Of a stretch of 64,000 nt of DNA, positions 1-8,377 are shown piece after piece. The DNA is from Niveispirillum sp. (GTDB lineage: Bacteria > Pseudomonadota > Alphaproteobacteria > Azospirillales > Azospirillaceae). The stretch covers positions 18,010 through 82,009 of the forward strand of contig NZ_JAGOGJ010000015.1 of the NCBI RefSeq assembly GCF_017996735.1, given 5' to 3'. Made by a program: the position numbers and the translations under genes. Numbering within the stretch: the first letter of the stretch is position 1; every line of letters begins with the position of its first letter. The notes below the pieces were generated by a model. That model saw only the letters and a program-made list of their open reading frames with translations, made no database searches and had not been told where the DNA came from.

Positions 1-265
1 CCGAGCCACCGGTGCGGTTGCAGTCGGTGACCTTGGGCGTGATGCCCAGATATTCAGCCAATTCCATACCACCCAACGCCTCGAACGGCGCGGAGGTATA
101 AAGCGCATCGACGTCGGCCAGGCTCAGCCCGGCATCGGCCAGCGCCATCAGCGAAACCTTGGCCGCCATGTCAACAGCACTGACGCCGGGGCAGCGACCG
201 ATGCCGAAGGTGGCCGCCCCCACGATACAGGCGGCGCCGCGCGGAAATCCGTTAACGTAGGTCAT
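1..265 (-). CDS. Thiolase-like (SCP2/lipid-transfer type) protein, N-terminal part only
   Basis: Only the first 88 or so codons lie in the window; the gene continues past base 1. The readable start (MTYVNGFPRGAACIVGAAT, later DVDALYTSAPFEALGG) has the layout of the SCP2-thiolase/lipid-transfer subfamily, which runs degradative thiolysis or retro-aldol reactions on acyl-CoAs. The catalytic residues are outside the window. The ATG overlaps the stop of the upstream DUF35 gene as ATGA, so the two are translationally coupled. Such thiolases commonly form complexes with DUF35 partners, as in steroid side-chain degradation (Ltp2 with the ChsH2 DUF35 domain); a similar complex here is inferred. Confidence 0.8.
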   Translation of the reverse strand, partial: MTYVNGFPRGAACIVGAATFGIGRCPGVSAVDMAAKVSLMALADAGLSLADVDALYTSAPFEALGGMELAEYLGITPKVTDCNRTGGS

Positions 266-621
266 GCGGGCACAAAAACCAGCAATGGCTGGTCCCCCTC
301 CTGGATGATGCGAGCGCGAACGCGCTGGCCGATGGCAACGGCGTCGGCAGCGGTCTCCATCACCCGGCTCATCAGCCTTGGGCCTTCATCCAGGTCGACC
401 AGCACGACATTGTAATTCTCAGCCGGGTCCCGGCGCAGGATGGTGGTGACGGCATACACGGTCCCCGTTCCCGCCGCCTCCACCCACTCAAGGTCGTCGG
501 CCCCGCTGCCGGGAGCGGCGACACGGGGATGGAAAACGAAGGCCCCCGTCGATGGGCTGCGCTGGATCATAAACCGGCCCAGCGCCAGAAAGGCACGCCA
601 TTCCGCCTCGGGCTGGATCAT
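262..621 (-). CDS. DUF35 OB-fold protein, partner of the thiolase-like gene, lacking zinc-ribbon cysteines
   Basis: A 119-residue protein with the DUF35 layout: a short N-terminal helix, the position of a rubredoxin-like zinc ribbon (about residues 15-45), then an OB fold beginning at LEWVEAAGTGTVYAVTTI. DUF35 proteins bind acyl-CoA and associate with thiolase-like enzymes. The ribbon normally has two CxxC pairs, but no cysteine is present in this protein: the ribbon stretch reads QRSPSTGAFVFHP and RVAAPGSG. It lies 3 bp after the crotonase gene and overlaps the thiolase-like gene by 4 bp. Family assignment rests on the OB-fold pattern and context. Confidence 0.82.
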   Translation of the reverse strand: MIQPEAEWRAFLALGRFMIQRSPSTGAFVFHPRVAAPGSGADDLEWVEAAGTGTVYAVTTILRRDPAENYNVVLVDLDEGPRLMSRVMETAADAVAIGQRVRARIIQEGDQPLLVFVPA

Positions 622-624
622 GGC

Positions 625-1395
625 TCAGGCTCCCTTGAAGGCGGGTGGGCGCTTCTCCTTGAAGGCGGTCAGCCCCTCGTGATGGTCGTCCGTGCGGCTG
701 GCGATGGGCTGCATGGTGTACTCCATGTCCAGGAACTGGTCGAAGCTGCTGCTGGCCGCCAGGTCGAACTGGCGCTTGGCCAGCCCGAGCGCCACTGTGG
801 GGCCGGACGCGAGGCTCTGCGCCAGTTCCAGGGCCCGTTCCATCAGCCGCTCGCCCTCCACCTTTTCCAGCGCCAGGCCCAGTTGTACCGCCTCGTCCGC
901 ACGGACCATGCGGCCGGAATAGGCGATCTCCTTGGCCCGCATGGCGCCCACATGCTGGCGCAGCAACCAGACGGAGCCGCCGTCCGGCGTCAGGCCGATA
1001 TTGCGGAAGATCTGCGCGAACTTCGCCCGTTCCGACACCAGGACAATGTCGCAGCACAGCGCATAGGCCCAGGCCACACCGACACAGACGCCGGGAATGG
1101 CGGCGATGGTCGGCTTCTTCAGGTGATAGATGGACCGCGCGATGCGGTGCAGCGTGTGCATCCGGTCCAGCGATCCGTTGATGCCACCCACCCCCATATT
1201 GCCGACATCCATGCCGGAGCAGAAATCACCCCCGGCGCCGGTCAGCACAACGGCGCGCACGGTGTGGTCCAGGGCGATCTCCTCGAACGCCTCCCAAAGC
1301 TGGCGGCGCATCTCCTGCGTGATGGCGTTCTTGGTTTCGGGGCGGTTCAGGGTGACGATGGCGATGCCGTCGCGGCGTTCGACGTCGATGGTCAT
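625..1395 (-). CDS. Enoyl-CoA hydratase/isomerase (crotonase) family protein
   Basis: A 256-residue crotonase. The oxyanion-hole segment is GAGGDFCSGMD (about residues 53-63) and the second is PTIAAIPGVCVGVAWA (about 95-110). At the usual catalytic glutamate the segment reads GLTPDGG, with Asp138. The start at 1395 is chosen because an earlier in-frame start would add a 42-residue tail running back through the duplicated upstream DNA, and because GGGAG lies about 11 bases before this ATG. It is the first gene of a minus-strand operon with the DUF35 and thiolase-like genes. The exact reaction (hydration, isomerisation or hydrolysis) cannot be set from sequence. Confidence 0.88.
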   Translation of the reverse strand: MTIDVERRDGIAIVTLNRPETKNAITQEMRRQLWEAFEEIALDHTVRAVVLTGAGGDFCSGMDVGNMGVGGINGSLDRMHTLHRIARSIYHLKKPTIAAIPGVCVGVAWAYALCCDIVLVSERAKFAQIFRNIGLTPDGGSVWLLRQHVGAMRAKEIAYSGRMVRADEAVQLGLALEKVEGERLMERALELAQSLASGPTVALGLAKRQFDLAASSSFDQFLDMEYTMQPIASRTDDHHEGLTAFKEKRPPAFKGA

Positions 1396-1470
1396 GGGAG
1401 GGCTCCCGTTGCTTGTCTGACTGCGGGTTTCAGCCATGCGGACGCCAGGGGTCAAGGTGCCGGCCATGAC

Positions 1471-1696
1471 ATCGCAAACGTGATGCTTTCCCCTGCCCGG
1501 ATGGCGCGTTCCCCCCACCATCCCGTACCTGTGGGCGAAGAATTCCCCAACATGGGCATATGGATATGAAAGAAGCCGCTATCATCGCAAACGTGATGCT
1601 TTCCCCTGCCCGGATGGCGCGTTCCCCCCACGATCCCGTACCTGTGGGCGAAGAATTCCCCAACATGGGCATATGGACATGAAAGAAGCCGCTATC
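1471..1696. repeat. Tandem direct duplication, 2 x 113 bp, over the thiolase promoter and start
   Basis: Copy 1 spans 1471-1583 and copy 2 spans 1584-1696, with only two single-base differences seen by eye. Each copy contains an upstream region with two EcoRI-like GAATTC-containing stretches at matching positions, followed by the thiolase start region (ATGGAYATGAAAGAAGCC). Because 113 is not a multiple of three, the upstream start leads into another frame and makes only a short aborted product. The duplication therefore doubles the promoter and leader of the thiolase gene without changing its protein. Confidence 0.95.
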
Positions 1697-2860
1697 GTCG
1701 CCACGGCCCGCACCGGCATCGGCAAGGCCCATCGCGGATCGTTGAACAACATCCACGGCGCCAGCATGGCCGGCCATGTGATCGAGGCAGCGGTACGCCG
1801 TGCCGGCATCGATCCGGCGGAGGTGGAGGATGTGCTGCTGGGGACCGCGCGGGCGGAAGGCGCCGTCGGTTCCAACATCGCCCGTCAGGCGGCCTTGCGC
1901 GCCGGTCTGCCGCAAAGCGTGGCGGGCGTGACCTTGGACCGCAAATGCTCTTCCGGCCTGCAGACCATTGCCTTCACCGCCCAGCGCATCCGGGCCGGGG
2001 AAGGCGGGATCTATGTCGCGGGCGGGGTGGAGACCGTTTCCCTGGTCGATCCCCACCGCAACAAGTTCCGCAACCAGGATGAATGGCTGGCCGTCCATGT
2101 GCCTGCCCTCTACTGGCCCATGATCCGCACCGCCGATCTGGTTGGCGCCCGCTATGGCATCAGCCGGGAGGCGCAGGACGAATATGCGGTGGAAAGCCAG
2201 CGCCGCACCGACGAAGCACAGCGTGCCGGCCATTTCGACGCGGAGATCGTGCCCCTCACCACCATGCGCAATGTCACGGACAAATCCGGCGCCCTCACGG
2301 GACAGGAGGAGGTGACGCTTTCCCGCGACGAAGGCAACCGCCCGGGCACCAGCCTGGAGGCATTGGCCAAGCTGAAACCTGTCTATGAGGGTGGTACGAC
2401 CACAGCCGGCAATTCCAGCCAGCTTTCAGACGGATCATCGGTCTGCGTCGTGATGGAGGCGGACGCGGCGGCGCGGCGTGGTCTACCCATCCTGGGAAGA
2501 CTGGTCGGCTTCGACGTGGTGGGCTGTGCGCCAGAGGAGATGGGGATCGGCCCAGCGCTGGCCGTGCCGAAGCTGCTGCGCAAGCATGGGCTGACCGTCG
2601 ATGATATCGACCTGTGGGAGTTGAACGAAGCCTTCGCGGTGCAGGTGATCTATTGCCGTGACCGCCTGGGCATCCCCCTGTCACGCCTGAATGTCGATGG
2701 CGGCGCCATTTCCATCGGCCATCCGTTCGGCATGTCGGGATCGCGCATGGTGGGCCATACGCTGCTGGCCGGTCAGCGGCTGGGGGCGAAACGCGCCGTC
2801 GTCACCATGTGCATCGGTGGCGGCATGGGGGCCGCCGCCTTGCTGGAGATAGGGGGCTGA
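1673..2860 (+). CDS. Acetyl-CoA acyltransferase (degradative thiolase)
   Basis: A 395-residue thiolase that would cleave a 3-ketoacyl-CoA with CoA to acetyl-CoA and a shortened acyl-CoA. The nucleophile is Cys92 in DRKCSSGLQ; the general-base pair is His350 in GHPFGMSG and Cys380 in CIGGGMG. Length and motifs are complete. ATG codons at 1673 and 1679 are both possible; the family usually begins MKEA-IVATART, which favours 1679, and neither has a clear ribosome site. The upstream 113 bp including the start is duplicated in tandem. A paralogue of the same subfamily is at 59789-60961. It stands between two minus-strand operons and is probably monocistronic. Confidence 0.93.
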   Translation: MDMKEAAIVATARTGIGKAHRGSLNNIHGASMAGHVIEAAVRRAGIDPAEVEDVLLGTARAEGAVGSNIARQAALRAGLPQSVAGVTLDRKCSSGLQTIAFTAQRIRAGEGGIYVAGGVETVSLVDPHRNKFRNQDEWLAVHVPALYWPMIRTADLVGARYGISREAQDEYAVESQRRTDEAQRAGHFDAEIVPLTTMRNVTDKSGALTGQEEVTLSRDEGNRPGTSLEALAKLKPVYEGGTTTAGNSSQLSDGSSVCVVMEADAAARRGLPILGRLVGFDVVGCAPEEMGIGPALAVPKLLRKHGLTVDDIDLWELNEAFAVQVIYCRDRLGIPLSRLNVDGGAISIGHPFGMSGSRMVGHTLLAGQRLGAKRAVVTMCIGGGMGAAALLEIGG

Positions 2861-2867
2861 CGCCCGG

Positions 2868-3551
2868 TCACCCGCCCCGCGTCACGGGGATAAGCGCGCC
2901 ACTGATGCAGCGGGCGGCAGGGGAAGCGAGAAAGGCGATAATTTCGGCGATGGCTTGCGGTTTCACCCAGGTGCTGACATCAGCGTCGGGCATGTCGGCC
3001 CGATTGGCCGGGGTGTCGATGATGCTGGGCAAGACGGCATTCACCGTCACACCAGTTCCCGCCAGCTCCGCCGAAAGGCTCTCTGTCAACTTGTGTACCG
3101 CCGACTTCGACGCCGCATAGGCACCCATGCCGGCCCCGGCGACCAAAGCGGATGCCGCACCGATATTGACGACGCGTCCCGCAGCGGCCGCCTTCAGGGC
3201 CGGGAGCGCAGCCTTGGTCATCGTGGCGCAGGTTACCGCGTTCATGGCGTACAGGCGTTGCCAGCCGGCAATATCGCCATCGCCCAGGGTCTGCCAGGCA
3301 AAGCCGCCGGCGACATTGACCAGCACATCAATGCCGCCGAACGCCGCCGTCACATCGGCCACCACCCTGGCGGCGGCGGCCCCGTCGGTCAGGTCGACAC
3401 CACCGATATCCAGGCCGCCTTCATTGGTATCCGGTGCCGTCGCCGCGAAATCCACGCGCGTCACATGGTCCCCTGTCGCGGCAAAGGCGGCGGCCACGGC
3501 CCGGCCCAGCACGCCGAAGCCGCCGGTGACGATGATCGAACGTCCACTCAT
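2868..3551 (-). CDS. Short-chain dehydrogenase/reductase (SDR)
   Basis: A 227-residue classical SDR. The nucleotide-binding motif TGGFGVLG is at residues 9-16, VNVAGG stands in place of NNAG near 79-83, and the catalytic set is Ser134, Tyr145 and Lys149 (GAYAASKSA). Likely an NAD(P)-dependent alcohol/ketone oxidoreductase on a CoA ester or ring alcohol; substrate unknown. Its ATG overlaps the stop of the CoA-ligase gene as ATGA, so the two are co-translated. The gene ends 7 bp from the convergent thiolase gene, leaving no room for a separate terminator. Confidence 0.9.
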   Translation of the reverse strand: MSGRSIIVTGGFGVLGRAVAAAFAATGDHVTRVDFAATAPDTNEGGLDIGGVDLTDGAAAARVVADVTAAFGGIDVLVNVAGGFAWQTLGDGDIAGWQRLYAMNAVTCATMTKAALPALKAAAAGRVVNIGAASALVAGAGMGAYAASKSAVHKLTESLSAELAGTGVTVNAVLPSIIDTPANRADMPDADVSTWVKPQAIAEIIAFLASPAARCISGALIPVTRGG

Positions 3552-5110
3552 GTCCTGGTTTCCCCCTGGATGATGCCGGTCCCGCCGGCGAACTGGCGGC
3601 GCAGGCTGATCTTGTCGATCTTGCCGCTGGGCAACAGCGGCAACGCCTCCACAAAGCGCACATGGCGCGGCTTCTTGTAGCTGGCCAGCAGGCGTTGGCT
3701 GTGGGTGATAATCTCGTCCGCCGTCAGGCTTGTTCCGGCCTTCGGCACGATGATGGCCATCACCGTCTCGCCCCACCGGGCATCCGGAACACCGATGACC
3801 GCGACCGACGCCACGCCGGGATGTTCGGCCAGCGCCCGCTCCACCTCCTGGCTATAGATATTTTCCCCGCCGGAAATGATCATGTCCTTCTTGCGGTCCA
3901 CCAGGAAGATGTTGCCCGCCGGATCGGCATAGCCAACATCGCCGGTCCGCAGCCAGCCATCGCGCAGGGCCTCGATCGTGGCCACGCTGTTGTTCCAATA
4001 TCCCGTCATTACCGACGCGCTGCGCAGCCACAATTCACCCGGCACACCCGGCGGGCAGTCGCTGCCATCCTCCGCGACGATGCGCATGTCAGCCTTGGCG
4101 TTGGGCTGGCCGATGGAGGCCAGCAGGCCCGCGTCCGGCCCGGTCAGGGCATGCTTGTGCTTAGGCAGGCTGGTGCCATTTCCCTCGCTCATCCCCCAAC
4201 CATTGACAAAAACGGGGCCGAAGCGGGCCAACGCCCGGCGCAGCAGGGCCGGCGACATGGGTGCGGCGGCATAGGCGATGGTCTCCACGCTGCTGGTGTC
4301 CACTTCCCGCCCTTCGGCCACGTCCAGGACCGATTGCAGCATCTGGGGCACGAAATGCAGGTTGGTGATCCGCTCCGCCGCCACGATCTCCAGCACACGG
4401 GCCGGATCGAAGGCGCGTTCTATATAAAGCGTGCCGCTGCGCCATAGTTGGGCATAGCTGGACGATTGCGCGCCGGCATGGAACAGCGGCATCACCACCA
4501 GCGACCGGCCACCGGTGCGGAAGTCGAACATCATTGCCATCTGCTCCCCCAGCGTCAGTTCCGCCAGATGCGAGCGCATGACCCCCTTGGGACGCCCCGT
4601 CGTGCCACTGGTATAGATCAGCGTGGCCAGTTCGTCGGGCCGCACCTGCTGGTCAGGCAGACGGTCGGTCTCCTGTTCCATCAGGGCATGATAGGGAATG
4701 GCCCAGTCAAACGCGTCACTGTCCAGGCAGACATAAAGCGCGATATCCAGCCGGTCACGGATACTGTCGATGGCGGGGGCGTAGGTCGCCTCAAAGATCA
4801 GCACCCGCGGGCGCGTGTCGTTCAGGATATGGCCAAACTCCGCCGCCGCCAGCCGGAAATTCACGGTGGCCAGCACAAGGCCCGACAACCAGCATCCGGC
4901 CATCACCTCCAGATAGGTGTCGCTGTTCATGGCCAGGATGGATACCCGGTCCTGCCGCTGACAGCGGCTCGCCAACAGGGCGGCACCCAGCCGCTCCGCC
5001 CGCGCCAGAAGCGTGCGGTTGCTTGTCCGCCGCCCGGCATGAACGGTGACCATATCGTCGGGGAAGAAACGGGCGTTACGACGGACAAGGTCGCCCAGGG
5101 ACCGGATCAT
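3548..5110 (-). CDS. Acyl-CoA synthetase (AMP-forming)
   Basis: A 520-residue ANL-superfamily ligase that would activate a carboxylic acid with ATP and CoA. The P-loop-like A3 motif YTSGTTGRPKG is near residues 166-176, the hinge region is DRKKDMIISGGENIYS, and the C-terminal catalytic lysine is in PSGKIDK. The start at 5110 begins MIRSLGDLVRRNARFFPDD, the usual family N terminus; longer in-frame extensions into the divergent promoter region look non-coding. It is first in a two-gene operon with the SDR and divergent from the 2-oxoacid dehydrogenase operon. Fatty, terpenoid or aromatic acid specificity cannot be told. Confidence 0.92.
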   Translation of the reverse strand: MIRSLGDLVRRNARFFPDDMVTVHAGRRTSNRTLLARAERLGAALLASRCQRQDRVSILAMNSDTYLEVMAGCWLSGLVLATVNFRLAAAEFGHILNDTRPRVLIFEATYAPAIDSIRDRLDIALYVCLDSDAFDWAIPYHALMEQETDRLPDQQVRPDELATLIYTSGTTGRPKGVMRSHLAELTLGEQMAMMFDFRTGGRSLVVMPLFHAGAQSSSYAQLWRSGTLYIERAFDPARVLEIVAAERITNLHFVPQMLQSVLDVAEGREVDTSSVETIAYAAAPMSPALLRRALARFGPVFVNGWGMSEGNGTSLPKHKHALTGPDAGLLASIGQPNAKADMRIVAEDGSDCPPGVPGELWLRSASVMTGYWNNSVATIEALRDGWLRTGDVGYADPAGNIFLVDRKKDMIISGGENIYSQEVERALAEHPGVASVAVIGVPDARWGETVMAIIVPKAGTSLTADEIITHSQRLLASYKKPRHVRFVEALPLLPSGKIDKISLRRQFAGGTGIIQGETRT

Positions 5111-5133
5111 GGCACTTCCCTTCGCCTGAAAGA

Positions 5134-5190
5134 CATTCCGATCGCTTGTCCTGCGCCAATGGCAAAAGGTCGAGCGGTTGCGTCGGAATG
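5134..5190. promoter_or_regulatory. Inverted repeat in the CoA-ligase / E1-alpha divergent promoter region
   Basis: Two perfect 8-bp inverted half-sites, CATTCCGA at 5134-5141 and TCGGAATG at 5183-5190, lie in the 214-bp space between the divergent starts at 5110 and 5325. The wide spacing (49 bp between equivalent ends) suits two separate regulator half-sites rather than one dimer site. Chance occurrence is quite possible. Confidence 0.3.
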
Positions 5191-5324
5191 ACCCCAACCC
5201 TTCACAACCTCGATATCCTGTCATGGGTGCGAACGGAACGGATGCGTCCCCCGCCCAAACATGCGACAGCAGAAACAGCACGCCGCCCGGCAGGGTGGCG
5301 GATATAGCGAAGACCGGGGTGGAT

Positions 5325-6308
5325 ATGACGGACAAGGCAGTACCCGATGCCGCGACGCAACGCGACATCTACCGCCGGATGGCCTTGATCAAGGCCAATG
5401 ACGAGCGGTCGCGCAAGGTGATCCATGCGGGTCGCGTGGTGATGCCCTACTACTCCCCGCGCGGCCAGGAGGTGATCCCCAGCGCCATTTCGGTCAACCT
5501 GACCGATGATGATTATATCTGCACCATCTATCGCGGCACCCACGACATGCTGGCCAAGGGTGTGCCGCTGCGCGACCTCTGGGCCGAACTGGCCGGCCGC
5601 GTCACCGGCACCTGCAAGGGCAAAGGCGGACCCATGCACATCACCCACCCGAAGTCGGGCGTGATGGTGACCACGGGTATCGTCGGTTCCTCCATGCCCA
5701 TCGCCAACGGGTTGGCCTGGGGGTCGCAGTTGAAGGGCGACGGGCGGGTGACGGTCGCCTATTTCGGCGATGGCGCCTCCAATATCGGTGCCTTCCACGA
5801 GAGCCTGAACATGGCGTCGGTCTGGAAGCTGCCCGTCATCTTCGTCTGTCAGAACAATGAGTGGGGCGAGCACACGTCCTATGAGAAGGCGACGTCGGCC
5901 AGACAGATCGCCGACCGGGCGCACGGCTATTCCATGCCGGGTGTGCGGGTGGACGGGAACGACCCGTTCGCCATGTATGCCGCAGCGAAGGAAGCCATCG
6001 ACCGGGCGCGGGCCGGCGGCGGGCCAACCCTGATCGAGGCCATGACCTACCGCTTCCATGGCCATGTGCTGGGCGATGCCGATGCCTACATGGACAAGGC
6101 ACGCAAGCAGGCCGCCATCGATGCCGATCCCGTGCCGCGTTTCCGGACATTGCTGATCGATACAGGCGTGGCGACAGAGGCCGAATTAGCCGCGATGGAG
6201 GCGGAGATCGAGGCCGCGCTGGACGATGCCATTGAGTATGCCCTCGCCAGTGCCTGGCCGGGAGTTGAGGAACTGTCCCGCGACGTGTTCGCGCAAGGAG
6301 CCGTGTGA
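5325..6308 (+). CDS. 2-oxoacid dehydrogenase E1 component, alpha subunit
   Basis: A 327-residue thiamine-diphosphate dehydrogenase alpha subunit of the pyruvate/acetoin/branched-chain type. The ThDP motif runs from GDG at residues 148-150 to NN at 177-178. The N-terminal region YSPRGQEV and the TIYRGTHD segment (a HRGH-like position) also match the family. The ATG at 5325 is preceded by GGGGTGGAT; the longer reading back to 5178 runs through the divergent promoter. It heads an operon with E1-beta, a lipoyl protein and an E2 catalytic protein. Which 2-oxoacid or acyloin is used is unclear. Confidence 0.92.
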   Translation: MTDKAVPDAATQRDIYRRMALIKANDERSRKVIHAGRVVMPYYSPRGQEVIPSAISVNLTDDDYICTIYRGTHDMLAKGVPLRDLWAELAGRVTGTCKGKGGPMHITHPKSGVMVTTGIVGSSMPIANGLAWGSQLKGDGRVTVAYFGDGASNIGAFHESLNMASVWKLPVIFVCQNNEWGEHTSYEKATSARQIADRAHGYSMPGVRVDGNDPFAMYAAAKEAIDRARAGGGPTLIEAMTYRFHGHVLGDADAYMDKARKQAAIDADPVPRFRTLLIDTGVATEAELAAMEAEIEAALDDAIEYALASAWPGVEELSRDVFAQGAV

Positions 6309-7312
6309 TGAGCGCGACGACGAAGAAGGCGGCCAAGGAGAATATCCTGCAGGCCATCAACCGCGCCCTGGCCGACGCGATGGAAAGCGACGACAGCGTG
6401 CTGGTACTGGGCGAGGACGTCGCCGACCCGGAGGAAGGCGGTGTTGTGGGCGTGACACGCGGCCTCTCCACCCGCTTTGGTGAACAACGCGTGCGCTCCA
6501 CCCCCATCTCCGAGCAGGCCATCATCGGTGCAGCCATCGGCGCGTCGCTGGTCGGATTCAAGCCGGTGGCGGAGATCATGCTGATGAACTTCACGACCGT
6601 GGCGATGGACATGATCGTCAACCATGCCGCCAAGCTGCGCTTCATGTCGGGTGGGCAGACGCATGTCCCCATCGTCATCCGCACCATGACGGGTACGGGC
6701 TTCGGCACGGGCGGACAGCATTGCGACTATCTGGAGGCCTGGTTTGCGCATACCGCCGGCATCAAGGTGGTGGCCCCGTCCAGCCCCCGCGATGCCTATG
6801 GCCTGATGCGCAGCGCCATCGACGATCCCGACCCCGTCCTGTTCATCGAGAACCTGCCCACCTACTGGCTTCCGGACGAGCCGGCGGAAAAGGGTTTCCG
6901 CGTGCCACTGGGCAAGGCCAACGTGCTGGCCGAGGGGCGCGACGTCACCATCATCGCCTATGCCCGCATGGTCAACGAGGCGAAGGCCGCCTTGCCCAAA
7001 CTGGCCGAAGCCGGGATCAGCGCCGAACTGATCGACCTGCGTTCCATCGCACCCTGGGACCAGGAAACGGTCCTGGCGTCCGTCGCCCGTACGGGCCGGG
7101 CGGTGGTGGTGCATGAGGCCGTGACGCCGTTCGGGGTGGGGGCCGAGATCAGCGCCGTCCTGCATGAAAAGCTGTTCCGGCAGTTGCACGCTCCGGTGAA
7201 ACGGCTGGGTGGCGCCTTCTGCCCCGTTCCCTTCTCCAAGCCGCTGGAAACGGCCTTCGCCCCGCAGGCCGCCGACATCGTGGCGGCGGCGCAGGCGCTG
7301 GTCGCAGCGTAA
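6308..7312 (+). CDS. 2-oxoacid dehydrogenase E1 component, beta subunit
   Basis: A 334-residue transketolase-type beta subunit that pairs with the alpha subunit just upstream. Characteristic stretches are LGEDVADPEEGGVVGVTRGL, the TPISEQAIIGAAIGAS segment and RTMTGTGFGTGGQHCDYLEAWF. The ATG at 6308 overlaps the alpha stop by one base (TGATG); a GTG at 6305 is an alternative. Together with alpha it would decarboxylate a 2-oxoacid and pass the acyl group to the lipoyl protein encoded 26 bp downstream. Confidence 0.93.
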   Translation: MSATTKKAAKENILQAINRALADAMESDDSVLVLGEDVADPEEGGVVGVTRGLSTRFGEQRVRSTPISEQAIIGAAIGASLVGFKPVAEIMLMNFTTVAMDMIVNHAAKLRFMSGGQTHVPIVIRTMTGTGFGTGGQHCDYLEAWFAHTAGIKVVAPSSPRDAYGLMRSAIDDPDPVLFIENLPTYWLPDEPAEKGFRVPLGKANVLAEGRDVTIIAYARMVNEAKAALPKLAEAGISAELIDLRSIAPWDQETVLASVARTGRAVVVHEAVTPFGVGAEISAVLHEKLFRQLHAPVKRLGGAFCPVPFSKPLETAFAPQAADIVAAAQALVAA

Positions 7313-7338
7313 ATCAACAAGACTGAACAGGTGACCCT

Positions 7339-7569
7339 ATGGCTTTCGACGTTCTGATGCCGAAGATCGGCTTTTCCATGAATGAAGGTGTCCTGCAAGG
7401 CTGGCTGGTGGCCGACGGTGCAACCGTGACCGAGGGCCAGCCGCTGTATGAACTGGAAAGCGAAAAATCCACGCAGGAGGTGGAAAGCCCCGCCACCGGC
7501 ACCCTGCGCATCAAGGCGGAGGTCGGCGAGACCTACGAGGTGGGTGCGCTTCTGGCCGTGATCGAGTGA
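7339..7569 (+). CDS. Free-standing lipoyl-carrier domain protein
   Basis: A 76-residue protein consisting of a single biotinyl/lipoyl domain. The modified lysine is Lys43 in ESEKSTQEVESP, in the tight hairpin expected for lipoylation, with MPKIGFSMNEG at the N terminus. No linker, peripheral-subunit-binding domain or catalytic domain follows: the frame stops and a separate E2 catalytic gene begins 7 bp later. In most complexes these parts are fused in one E2 chain. An SD-like AGGTGA precedes the ATG. Confidence 0.92.
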   Translation: MAFDVLMPKIGFSMNEGVLQGWLVADGATVTEGQPLYELESEKSTQEVESPATGTLRIKAEVGETYEVGALLAVIE

Positions 7570-7576
7570 GGCAGCG

Positions 7577-8323
7577 ATGACCGGCCTTCTTGACGGTCTG
7601 GCGCCCTGGCCGCAGGCGGATTTCGCCGCCTTCGGCCCCGTGCAGACGCGCAAACTCTCCAAGATACAAAAGCTGGTCGGGGCCTTCCTGGGCCGCAACT
7701 GGGTCGCCATTCCCCATGTCACGCATCAGGACGATGCCGACGTGACTGACCTGGAAGCACGACGGCTGGCCCATAATAGTGCCGGGGGCGGCGTAAAGCT
7801 GACGCCGGTACCCCTGCTGGTCAAGGCCATGGCGTCGGCCCTGCGGGCCTATCCGCAGTTCAACGCCTCCCTGGATGGCAGCCGGGAGACGCTGGTTCTG
7901 AAAGATTATGTGCATATCGGGGTGGCCGTGGACACGCCCGGCGGCCTGCTGGTCCCCGTTATCCGCGACTGCGACCGGAAAAGCGTGTCCGACATCGCGG
8001 CTGAGATATCCGCCCTGTCGGAGCGTGCCCGGACCAAGGGGCTGCCCATGGCCGACATGTCCGGTGGCTGCATGACCCTGACCTCGCTCGGCCATATCGG
8101 CGGGACCGGCTTTACCCCGATCGTGAATGCCCCGGAAGTGGCCATCCTGGGCGTCACCCGCGCCCGGCCTGTCGCCACACCTGGACCGGATGGCGGCATC
8201 GTCTGGCGACAGATGTTGCCTTTGTCGCTGTCCTATGACCATCGCGTCATCAATGGCGCAGACGCCGCGCGCTTTGTCCGGCATATCGCCGGTAGGCTGG
8301 CCGATCCGGCACTGTTTGACTGA
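7577..8323 (+). CDS. 2-oxoacid dehydrogenase E2, catalytic (acyltransferase) domain only
   Basis: A 248-residue protein that starts at the usual catalytic-domain border (FGPVQTRKLSKIQKLVGAFL) and includes NWVAIPHVTHQDDADVTDLE. The active-site motif is DHRVINGADAARF, with His222; Asn226 stands where many E2 enzymes have Asp, a variant I recall from some proteobacterial E2 proteins. There is no lipoyl domain and no peripheral-subunit-binding domain, so the acyl donor must be the separate lipoyl protein encoded upstream. No E3 gene is visible in the window. The operon ends at a hairpin at 8333-8367. Confidence 0.9.
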   Translation: MTGLLDGLAPWPQADFAAFGPVQTRKLSKIQKLVGAFLGRNWVAIPHVTHQDDADVTDLEARRLAHNSAGGGVKLTPVPLLVKAMASALRAYPQFNASLDGSRETLVLKDYVHIGVAVDTPGGLLVPVIRDCDRKSVSDIAAEISALSERARTKGLPMADMSGGCMTLTSLGHIGGTGFTPIVNAPEVAILGVTRARPVATPGPDGGIVWRQMLPLSLSYDHRVINGADAARFVRHIAGRLADPALFD

Positions 8324-8332
8324 CGCGTGATG

Positions 8333-8367
8333 GTAGAGCGGATCGGCGAAACACGGGTCCGCTCTAC
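8333..8367. terminator. Hairpin between the convergent E2 and CMD genes
   Basis: A perfect 10-bp stem, GTAGAGCGGA at 8333-8342 with TCCGCTCTAC at 8358-8367 and a 15-base loop, lies 10 bp past the E2 stop and 11 bp from the CMD stop on the other strand. There is no T tract, so a bidirectional terminator is inferred from position and symmetry. Confidence 0.55.
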
Positions 8368-8377
8368 GACACCCAGC

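Noticed and set aside
7577..8323. Asn226 in the E2 active-site motif as proof of an inactive enzyme
   Set aside because: The catalytic His is present, and I recall Asn at this position in some otherwise normal proteobacterial E2 enzymes, so inactivity cannot be claimed.
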